Shown here: in pieces, positions 54,201 through 64,000 of the stretch
How the letters are laid out: each line of letters begins with the position of its first letter
Position numbering within the stretch: the stretch's first letter is position 1
Source: Piscicola geometra
Lineage: Eukaryota > Annelida > Clitellata > Hirudinida > Piscicolidae
DNA: 64,000 nt
Assembly (NCBI GenBank): GCA_943735955.1
Contig: OX030955.1
Span: 15,439,583-15,503,582, forward strand
Reading direction: 5' to 3'
Notes under the pieces: model-generated
Databases searched by the model: none
What the model was told of the DNA's origin: nothing
What the model saw: only the letters and a program-made list of their open reading frames with translations
Translations under genes and position numbers: made by a program

Positions 54201-55161
54201 CGCAGTGAGGCTTTACCGTCTGCACAAGAAGTCTTTCGCCTTGCTCGACTACCAACAGTATTATCTTGACCTGGAACAAATGAATGGTTAGAGTTTCATG
54301 CTTAGAAAAAATATTTTCTTTAAAAAAGAATTGTTCTAATATAAAAATTCAGAGTTTTCAGAATGTTCAATTAATTTTGACATAAAATAAAAATATAATT
54401 CATACACGCAGACCAACCAACTGTGCCAACCAACGTGGGCATGCACATTAAAGAGTTGTATTCAGCCAAGAAAGAGTACCAACTGCCCGATCTCAGTCCT
54501 CAATCTTGGCACTCACTCATCAACAGGTTGTTGTTTTGGTAAATATTTATATCAAGAAATATCTAAAAATATGTAAAATTTAATGATAACTATTCAAAAA
54601 ATAGTTATAAAATTATATTTTCTTTCTATAAAAGAATGGATGATGATAAAAAGCTACTTAAGAAACACATGGAAAATTTCTACTCAAACGCCAGGTGGAT
54701 AAAAATAGGTTGATTGAGAAACAAAGAGTTTGTTAAAAATTTAATAAAAATTCAAATAATTTTTTTATAAAATCTAGTTATCTAAAAAAAATTGATTGAC
54801 AGAGATTTTCATTTGGTTGAGGCTCTCGAGCAAAAAAGACATATATGCAGGTACTCTTGCTGGAAAAAACTTTTTAAAAGATATTTATTAAATTGTTAGA
54901 CAATTTAAGTTAATTATCTTCTTTTTTCTTAACAGGCTGAAAGAAGTGCATTACAACAGTTACAAAGCGTGTGTTCGCTCAAACGTTCTCACAAGACCTC
55001 CTCAGACAATCACCCCTTCATTCTCCTTTGGTCGGCCTAAGTTTACGGAACCTAACTTCAACTCAAAAGCTACTTCACTGGCTTATAATTCATCTAACTT
55101 AATTGTCTTTGTGAGTTTAATTCTACTGATTAATTGGCCAATGAAGTTATTGATTCTTTGA
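51286..55161 (+). CDS. Acid sphingomyelinase-like protein, copy 2, predicted membrane-tethered pseudoenzyme
   Basis: Tandem paralogue of the gene at 40328. Exons: 51286-51618, 51714-51866, 52012-52239, 52335-52388, 52492-52600, 52756-52878, 53101-53150, 53405-53547, 53700-53814, 53910-54053, 54124-54286, 54412-54526, 54635-54694, 54803-54850, 54936-55161. Phases close; 687 codons plus stop. It has a signal peptide (MIIKIVFSFLLTSNFLHA), the saposin cysteines (DCKLCL, LCHNLL, VFCNST, KFCPYMNAC) and the metallophosphoesterase metal residues: QISDTHFE, GDVAP, GNS, LAFHNTMG, NGHTHYNEF. The H282-equivalent in GDVAPS and the H319-equivalent in GNSD are both Ser, so phosphodiester cleavage should be lost or crippled. 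The C-terminus ends in a hydrophobic run (NLIVFVSLILLINW, then PMKLLIL) after NSSN, fitting a GPI signal or membrane anchor that copy 1 lacks. Splice sites and frame are intact throughout, arguing against a dead pseudogene. Confidence 0.9.
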
Positions 55162-55190
55162 ATAGCTTTTGGAATATTGAAATTATTTGA

Positions 55191-55196
55191 AATAAA
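55191..55196 (+). terminator. Poly(A) signal AATAAA, sphingomyelinase copy 2
   Basis: Canonical hexamer 30 bp after the stop codon of copy 2. Confidence 0.6.
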
Positions 55197-58100
55197 GATG
55201 ATTTCACTAAAAACGTAAACAAAATCAATGTAATGAAAGGATTAATTATATTGATTATATATGTTTTTTCCAACTATTCATTATATTATACTACTTAGGG
55301 TTTTTAGGTGACTCTCAAAAATGATATTTGTAAGTTTCTTAATTAAATATTGTAGAAATTGAAGTTTCGATTAGTTTAAAAATTAAAAATTCCACATATT
55401 AATCTACTTTAACCTGAAAAATAACAGTAAGTAGAAAACGCTTAATCAATGTGATAAAATTTTAACTAAAAATTATTTTTAAAGTGTTTTAATGAATTAA
55501 TGGTTTATTGTTATTCTTTTATTATAAAATCTTAAAGACGGTGAATAAAACAAAAATGATTTATATATAGAAATTAAGCTTTTGACAAAACTATCAAACA
55601 CTGTTTGGAAGAAGGTATGAGCTTGTCCCATTATTTGAAAAATTATCTAAAAAAATAGATTACCAAACTCTTTAAAAAAGATATGGACGTCCATACATGA
55701 AAGCTGGATGGCCGCTTTCCGTACTGCGCTAGACAAATTATGTTGTAATGCAATACGTCGAGTTTGAGTTATCGGCCTTATGAAAAGAGCACACTTGAAT
55801 CTAAAATCTTCAAAGGAAGAAACTATAGATTTTATATTTGAGCATTGGCTGGTAAAGTCTCAATGTATATTTTTTAATTACTGTAGAAAATATAAATTTC
55901 AAAAACTTGATTGTGAAATTTATTTAAATTTAAATAAACAATTTATCATTTAAGTTTTTTTATTTAATGAAAAGATAATATAGTTATATTAAAAAAGTTA
56001 TTTAAACGTTGAAATAAATTATTATTAAAATAGTTTACAGCATGTTTTACAATAAAAAGTTATATGAAATGTATTTATTTTCACCTAAATAATTTATCAT
56101 TCAAGTTTTATTATTTAATTAAAAGAAATTTGGGTTTGTTAAATGAGAAAGTTAAAATAAATTTTTGAAAATAATTTATAGTTGAAAAAAAAATAATATT
56201 GATAGAAATTAAATTATTCTAATTTTTATTTTGGTTTCTTCAATGAAAATATGATGATATTTCTATCATTCTATCAAAAGTTACTGACGATTTGTTTAAT
56301 AAATTCATGTGAGATTGTGAAATAAAATTTCAAAAAATATACTCATAAACTATTAATATATGTTTTTAAATAGTTATATATACTTTTATCGAAATAAATA
56401 AGTTTAGAAAAAACTTCGGTAAAAGATTTAAAATTATATATTTTGTCGTTTAATTCTAAAACATTATTCCACCTGATATAAAATCATTGTTTTATTAAAA
56501 TTATGAAGATATATAACATACTTTTTTTTTAATTTTGAAAGAAAAAACTCTTCTAAGTCAAACTTAAAACATCGATAAAAGTAAAAGAGATAAGAGAGAG
56601 AGAGATGCACCATGCAGAGAGGAGTCTATAAAAAAGGCTGTTTAAATGGCATGGTTTCAGCATCCCGCTTGAGCTATTGCTTCTTTATCTTTGAGCATTT
56701 ATAACCTTTTTGATTCTCTAACTAATGACATTCATTATCATAGATTTATTAGTTTATCATATTGTATCTAAATATTGCACAAATTGTTTTTAAGGAAAAC
56801 ATCAATAGTTAAAATTCCATACAAAAAGAAGTTTTATAAGAGAGGATTTAGCGATTCGTTTGATTTTTTGTTGTCACAAGAAGAAACATCCTGAGGTAGA
56901 TCATTAGAAACATTAAATTTTTATTTATTTATTTAACATCTTTAAACTCTGAATTTTTAAACCTATAATTAAACATTTTAGTTTATATTTTTAATACAAA
57001 ACAGTTTTTTATAGAATTGTTTATAATTATCAATTTTGAGTCAAGTGCAATAAAGAAATGCAATTTATTAGGTTTTACGAAAATAAGTACCAGCATTTAA
57101 AATCTGCATGATAGACGCTCTGACATCAAATCTGTCTTGAATTAAAGCTCACGAGAATGGAGGTAGAGAGGAAAGCTGTTGATGTTGATGGATCGATGTG
57201 TAGAAAATTTCTGATTGATGGATTAGAAACATGGATAGATAGAAAAATATAATGGTTTAAAAAATTCATAGATGGAGAAACTCTTTAACTAGAAATCCAT
57301 CTTTCAATCACAGACTCGCATTGAGGCATTACGGCTGCCCTTTCATGATTACAGCACGAGCATAGAATCCTAATATCGTTTTTATCATTTTTATCATGAT
57401 AGTTAAACTTCTCTTAAATGTCTTTTCACTCATTTTTGCGTCGATCAATTATTATCCAAAACTCTTGCATCCGTCAGAATGTATTTTGAAAGCTTTGAAG
57501 GATGCTCGTTTTGCGTGCTTAAAAAGAAAAAAAGAATAATTTTTAATTCAAAACGATCAAAATTTAATTAACTTACGATGGGATTTTAACATGAAAAATA
57601 TCGGGTTATAAAAAGATAAAAGAACACTAAAAGTAAAAGTTTTTGTTGCACAATCAAAGAATATTGCATTTTGATTGTACTTTAAGTTTTTACCCAGCAT
57701 GTAATACACAAGTGTGCTTACCATTATGATACACTGGTAGACATGAAGATACATACAAACAAAAATGAACAAAGACACTTGCATATACAGCTGAACATTC
57801 TTCCACAAAACAGAGGTGCTATCATATAGACATTAGGTGTGTGGATGTGTTTGTTTATGTTAGATTAGTGTGATTATGTGTGCATTTTTTATATTTTATT
57901 CTTTTATACTTTTTATCTAAGAAATATTTTTTTTACTTGAATGTCCAAAATTGTTGTTTCAAACATGTATTTCATGTTTTTCCAGCTTTTCTTTTTATGT
58001 AAGTTGTTGGCGTCCGTCAGTCACGGAAAACAATGGACTTGAATCAATTGTACAGCGTCTACTGTGATTAGAAAAACTTGCTTCAGAGTAGTAGTTTCTT

Positions 58101-60630
58101 TTATAGCTCGAAAACACAATGCACGATTAGACTGCTGGCCGTTGCTGATTGTCTTTTTACCGAGAGCCTGTTTTTGGGAAGCTGTCGATTCTTCGCTTGA
58201 CCCACTTCCAGTTCCACATGCTCAACACATTTGCAGTCGATTTTGTCTTGAGTAATTACTGCTCCAATACTGAAGTTGATTTCTGTAGACTTGAGCTCGT
58301 GAAAACGTTCTCATAACAGAGGTATGGTGTGCCCGATGCTCTCCAGCCTGAGGCCAACTCGCCGAATTGAACGTTTTCGGGAATTGACCGATATGCAATA
58401 CAATTTTAAAGGTACATCGCCTGTTGATGATCAGGTCTGTTGGTGCTCATTGTTCAGGTTTCTGACTCGAATTTTCATAGGTTTTTATTCATACTTATGG
58501 TTCTAATTAAGTTCAATTAATTTAAATATTTTAATTTTGTTTTATACAAACTAGAATCAAATTTAGAAAAATATTTACAATAAAAATCACTGTCATTAGT
58601 TAACGATGGTCTTTCCCATTCGATGAAACATCAATGTACATTTTAAATTTTCATCTATTTTGAAAAGTTCAGTTTATAAAAAAAGATTATATTGAAAAAT
58701 ACAACATTGTCATCATGAAGTAAAAAGATTGTGTTTTTTTGCTTAGTCGTTTTGACTGATTAGTTTTTTTTAGATAAAAATTTCATCGCTTTGATTCTCA
58801 ATTATTTCAAGGAAAATATATAAACATCAATTTTATTGAATTATTTTAATAATTTGAAAAATGATTTTTCAAATCGTTTTCAACAAGACATCATCAATGT
58901 TTTAAGATATTATTAATATTAAGATTCGTAGCGTTTTACTTTTTGTATCACTAACATTTTTTGTGTGATTACGATCGTTTGACAGAATTTAAAAAAAAAT
59001 ATTATAATAATAACAAATTATAAAAATTCTCAAGTTATATTGATTTTTACTTCTTTGATACACTAGTTCTAAGTCAAAAAAAAATCATTAAAATTTGAAT
59101 TTTAGACAAATCTGTAACACAGCTTTTCAACTTTTTCGAAGAGCTCCATCGAAAGAATGTATACACGTGGTCACATAGCAAATAAATTGTAGTAATACAA
59201 AGCAATAATAAAAAAGTATGAACCTTTTTCGCATTCTAATATAAATGCTAAAATTAGACAAGTTAAAACCATAAAGCATTTTTAGTCAAACTATGAACAA
59301 GAAAAAGATAATAAATCATCTTTTTACCATTAATTCATAATCATTCAGTAACGCTATAAAGAGTCACTTCAGCGGATTTATATCTCCACATCAGAATGCA
59401 AATCATAGTTTTTTATAAAACTATTTCTTGATCATATTTGCATGCTTACCCATTTGCGCAAATCTCAAGACTTGTAGTATTTCTTCAAGGGTTATGTGAT
59501 AAATATTTACCTTGTTGATTTACATTCAGCCTTTAATTGATGACGTTCACACCTTAACAATTTTATTATCTGAAAAACTATTCCATAAATGATTAACAGA
59601 TATTTATATGCTTAACTTTTTATAAATTTTCTATGAAGCTTTTTTAAGCATTCAATGGCCTTGAGTAGTTTAATAATAAAAAATATTTAAAAACGATATG
59701 ATTTATTAATATATATTCATAAATCTGACTTGAATTTAACCTTTCCAGTTTCATAATTACATTTATTTGCTTTTATGCAACAGCTCTATTAGTGATTTAC
59801 AGCATGACCGACAACCAAAGTGACCAGTTTAATTTCCTGCCACTAAGGATGATTAAAGAAGAAGTATTCACTCGCAATTACAATTTTTCAAGTCAATATA
59901 TTGAATTTAAAACTATCACAAGTTTTTTATGTTTAAAATCTAAACTGAATTTGTGAAAACCTGTAACTTTTTGTAATGAACAAAAAGAAAAAGAAAACAC
60001 CATAAAATTATGTTTAAAAAAATTATTTTAAATAGAAAGTTAGAAATCGTTTTTGATTGGAACTACTCGTTACTAATTTTTCTTACATTAATTTCAAGAG
60101 ACTTTGTAATTATGTTTCATAGACTTAGATGAAGCATGCCATATTCCGAAAAAAGGTTTAGTTTGGAAATCGTAATCATAATTTATGCAAATGAGATTAA
60201 CAATTGACATAGACAAATTTCCAATGTTTAAATAGCTGTGTGGTAACAAAACGGTATTGCTAACAGGCAAAATAAAATACTTTAACTTAATAAGATTTTT
60301 TTCATATTAGTTTAGTTTAAAGAGTTAAGAACCACGCAGATTTTTTGACTTCTATAATATTACTATTAAAACATTTTGCTGATGACTTTTATTGCTCTGA
60401 CCAAAAAGATAAATCTAAAACTTTTTATTAAACAATTTAACATAATATTTCTGAATTTTTATAATATTTTTTAGTTAAATAAAGTGGTTTCATCTATTTT
60501 TTACGATTAAGACGGACTCGGTTATTGTTTATGTATATAAATAGGAATATCAATTTGAATAATTTTAATGTGATCAGATTTGACATTATGAATAAAATTA
60601 TTATTAATTACTCAAAAAAGTATTCATAAA
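55197..60630. other. AT-rich region, no gene supported
   Basis: More than 5 kb without a convincing exon. A perfect palindrome TATGGACGTCCATA lies near 55682 in a GC-richer patch (55680-55800), possibly a transposon end. A GC-richer patch at 57990-58450 holds two short plus-strand frames (63 and 60 codons) that I do not recognise; it may be a repeat or a scrap of an exon. The remainder appears featureless. Confidence 0.5.
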
Positions 60631-60811
60631 AGAAGTAAAGAAGCCTAATTTATTGTTCATTTTACGATATATCTCGCCTCAGATAGTTTGCCGAAATATC
60701 TATCGTGAACTATCATATAACTATAAAAAAAATATGTAAAAAAAGAAGTAATAGAAGCCTCAGTTATTGTTCATTTTACGATATATCTCGCCTCGGATAG
60801 TTTGCCGAAAT
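60631..60811. repeat. About 67-bp direct duplication
   Basis: AGAAGTA..GAAGCCT..TTATTGTTCATTTTACGATATATCTCGCCT-type sequence at 60631-60697 recurs at 60744-60811 with few changes, spaced 46 bp apart. The second copy abuts the hAT-like scrap that follows. Confidence 0.85.
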
Positions 60812-60839
60812 CTAAAATAATATGGCCGCTTTTTATTAT

Positions 60840-61020
60840 TGTTAGAAACCAACAATCAGCTAATTCAAGAAATATATAAATATTGCCATCAGCTGTTTTT
60901 ATATTGCTCTGTCTATGCTTCCGAGTACGATTTCCAAAGTATCCCCCGAAAAAAATCCTTTCCGCATAAGCCTGTGAAACTGGTTTCGCCAGAATGTAAT
61001 GATCCATATTTGCGATACAG
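60840..61020 (-). pseudogene. hAT transposase C-terminal scrap
   Basis: A minus-strand open frame contains DHYILAKPVSQAYAERIF followed by GGYFGNRTRKHRQSN. The P-S-x-A-x-ERIF segment followed by a basic R-x-R region resembles the hAT dimerisation domain. No target duplication or termini were located. It differs from the other two hAT elements in this window. Confidence 0.45.
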
Positions 61021-61544
61021 GCATATGTAGTCTGATGGTTAATCAAATATTTAAAAGAATCACTGTACATTCTTTGTTCTTTCACTTCCATACAACCCAG
61101 CTGCGATTACATGGATGTTAATGTCTCAGATGTAGTGGTTGCTTTGGCTTCAAGAATATTGTCAACATATTTGAATAGTTTCGAAGTTCGAAAAAATTAA
61201 CTTAGTTTTGAAAATCTAAATTTTAATCAATATTTTTCCAGTTTCAGTTTATTTTAAGGTTTCTCTTTTTTATTTCTATATCGTTTATGTTTTGTAAAAA
61301 GCAATAATTTTTTTTTCAGTATCAATAAAACTGAATTCAATAATTTCAGATTCAGGTTTAGTTTTATTAACCAGAATATCACCTAGTTTTTTTACTTAAC
61401 CTAAAATTATTTTTAAAAGTAACATTTCTATTTCATTAGACATATTTTTAATAATCGTTAAGTTGAGGCGTTTTGAAGTCTCTGGTATATTTTCAGGTAG
61501 ATACGTAATAACTTCTTTCAAATCATAGTTATACACTTTAGTGA

Positions 61545-61762
61545 ACGTTTTCTAAAATAATTTCACAAAAATTTTCAAAAAGAATTTCACAAAAATTTGC
61601 AAAAAGAATTTCACAAAAATTTTCAAAAAGAATTTCACAAAAATTTTCAAAAATAATTTCACAAAAATTTTCAAAAATAATTTCACAAAAATTTTCAAAA
61701 ATAATTTCACAAAAATTTTCAAAAATAATTTCACAAAAATTTTCAAAAATAATTTCACAAAG
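61545..61762. repeat. 24-bp minisatellite (AATTTCACAAAAATTTTCAAAAAT), about 9 copies
   Basis: The 24-bp unit, with AAGAATTTC or AATAATTTC variants in separate halves of the array, stays open in several frames because 24 is divisible by three. The encoded ENFCEIIF and KIFVKLFL frames are artefacts. Confidence 0.9.
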
Positions 61763-61799
61763 TTTTGACTTTTTATAAAGCTTGTAAATGCTTATAGGC

Positions 61800-64000
61800 A
61801 TTATAGAGGACAGAAACTTCAAGACGCAATCTAATCTAACACACTATAAATACTATTATTGGAGGTTTGGAAATTGCTAGTAAGAATTTATGTTTGAGTT
61901 TCAAATATGTAGAAAGAAAAGAAAAAATGTTATTGTTTTTTTACTTCGATGCATCAGATGATTTTAATCTATGAAGTGCCTTTTTCCATCATAACATGCT
62001 TCAAAGTCGATCTTTGCAAACTGAATATCGATCTGCAAGTTAAGATTTGAAACCTATTATGTCAAATGCCAATTTCTTAAGCCTCTGCAGTACTTGGACT
62101 CTTTAAGTGACTTGGCAAACGACCCCCTTTATGTCACTGAAATCTAATAGCATGTTGATTTATTTATAATTACGCATCTCGTATATATATAATTATATAC
62201 ATAGATATATATCTATATGTATATGTGTCTGTATGTGTATTGATTAGATATTAATCTAAAAGTGTTTTATCTTTATTTTTAGTGTTTCTATTCATGAAAA
62301 CACTGATTAGAATGTTTGATCTGTATATGTAAACTTGTTCTTTTTTGTAATTCTTCACAGATATATAGATTAGAGAGATATAGGTCTGACACATATGTGT
62401 GTGTGTTAAAAATTATTCAAATAGAAAATCCAAGCAGTCATTTTTAAAATATAATTATTTGATAAACAAAATTATATAGATTTTAATGATAACTTTTCTT
62501 CATTTTCATTATGAATACTGAAGAATGTATTCAATTGCAGTTATTAATGACATTATTCCTCATTTATTGAGTACCTTTTTTAATTTTTTCCACCCGTTTT
62601 AAAATTTGATTGCATTGATTTAGTGAGGAAAACTTCCTCCGTTTTACTTTATCACCTTTCTTTCATTCCACAAGTTAAGGATCATTATATTCTATATTAA
62701 TCTTCACGGTATATTTAGAAATTCATTTTTTACCAATTTGATTTTTTAATGTTTTACTATAGTTAAAATCTTAGCAAACTTCTTTCTTTCTTTTTTAAAA
62801 GTTTTTTACCTGTCGAGTACTCATTCAAATAAACATTTCGGTCCCCTTAAATCCACTTCAACTACATCAATCACACTGTATAATCCTCCTTGTTTTCAGG
62901 GCCATTATCAACTTAACCGGCATCATTGCTTTCAAGAACACTACACCATTAGCACCATATCATACTCTTAAGTGTACGATCGTCTTCTTTCCCTTCCCTA
63001 TCACCACCATACATCAAAGTCAACCCGCTGTTAAAATGTGTAGCTTGCATTAAGTACAAATCAGTTTAGATGTTATCTTCATTTTATTTCATAGACGCTT
63101 TGAACTCATTTATTCATTACTTGAATGCTCCCAACGGATTTCTAAATGTTGAGTGCAGTAACGTAGTAAGCTCTGACAAACAGCTTAGATCTTCTTTCAT
63201 TCCAGTGTTTTTGCAAATATAAGATTGTCGTCACGCTGTTCTCAAATATTTAGACACGAGGGTGATGTCCATGGGTGTTAAAACATCTTTAGCAGCTCAT
63301 TTCGAAACGCACTCTCACTCCATTCATAGCGTTTTATAATCTACCGCCACCCAATTTGTCAGCTACTTAAGACAGCATTCGGTAGCGCTTCACAGCCTGT
63401 CCATAGTATTTTTCATGGACAATTTCACACTAATAAAAGCGTCTGTAATGTCGTTTGTTCTCCTTCGAACCCATGCTCATATTTTAGATATTTTCCTATT
63501 ATTCAGCAAATATTTTTTTCTTTATAATTGAAAAAGTTAAATTAAAGTTTTTTAAATGAAGTTCTTTGTTCGATTTTTACTAAATTTTACATTTTGTATA
63601 GAAACATGTAGAGTTTGTTTTTTATTTTCTAATAAAAAAATGTTAATTAAAATTCTTTCTTTTTAATTGCATATGTTACTTTGATTTATAACATTTCTTC
63701 TGAATTCTTATTTCTTCACTTCAAGGAATTAATATAAAAACTATTTTAAGTATTATTGACTGTGAAAAGCAAGGCTTAGTGTGATTTTCTGCACAATAAA
63801 TCTTATTATTACTATACCACTTGCTTGAATCTATGTGCAACTCATGAATTTTTAATAAAATCTCATATTCTTTTCTTTAATCTTGTTTCAATGTATAGAT
63901 AAATTAATTATAAATTTATTTATTAGAAGTTTGAATCTAAATTTTCTTATCTCAAACTTTTTAACAGTCAAGTCGGCTTCATTAGAAACCTTGAGATAAT
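61800..64000. other. Right edge, no gene supported
   Basis: AT-rich, with a TATA/TATG dinucleotide-rich patch at about 62180-62245. A slightly GC-richer stretch at 62840-63470 has no open frame of note. Nothing else recognised. Confidence 0.5.

Noticed and set aside
51286..55161. Copy 2 sphingomyelinase as a simple dead pseudogene
   Set aside because: All 15 exons have intact splice sites and frame, the metal residues are kept and the changes are confined to catalytic positions.
58064..58506. Two short frames in a GC-richer patch
   Set aside because: No recognisable motif on either strand and no splice continuity.

Overview
This window is AT-rich, intron-rich genomic DNA from an invertebrate animal, very probably a bilaterian. 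The evidence is GT-AG introns throughout, a BET bromodomain gene, a Single-minded (bHLH-PAS) gene, an animal acid-sphingomyelinase pair, a tRNA-derived SINE, several degraded cut-and-paste transposons and abundant micro- and minisatellites. I cannot name the phylum.

Layout. (1) 215-5962, minus strand: a BET protein (BRD2/3/4, fs(1)h type) with both bromodomains and the first residues of the ET domain. The gene runs off the left edge. (2) 8.9-9.1 kb: a GC-richer, promoter-like cluster. (3) 10780-27288, plus strand: a complete Single-minded orthologue in 10 exons, 1054 codons. Its 10.5-kb first intron holds a tRNA-Arg(CCT), a tRNA-Tyr-like SINE, a LINE scrap, four large tandem arrays and a small set of phase-compatible antisense exons that may be a nested gene. 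Its third intron carries a hAT element. (4) 29175-38707, plus strand: a 22-exon coiled-coil protein of 1273 codons that I do not recognise. (5) 40328-46030 and 51286-55161, plus strand: two tandem acid-sphingomyelinase-like genes (saposin-B plus metallophosphoesterase), separated by about 5 kb of transposon debris and a large ATC microsatellite. (6) 55.2-64 kb: AT-rich DNA with no convincing gene, a hAT scrap and short tandem duplications.

The main discovery candidate is the sphingomyelinase pair. The first copy keeps every metal and catalytic residue I can place. The second keeps the metal-site residues but has serine at both positions that carry the catalytic histidines. It has also gained a hydrophobic, GPI-signal-like tail and two extra introns, while sharing a 90-nt identical patch with the first copy that crosses a splice donor. 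This looks like a membrane-tethered pseudoenzyme still exchanging sequence with its active neighbour.

Exon models were built by hand. For the Sim, coiled-coil and two sphingomyelinase genes every exon phase closes and the summed length is divisible by three. The BET model is phase-consistent as far as it goes. Human SMPD1 residue numbers are from general knowledge of its structures, not from an alignment run here.
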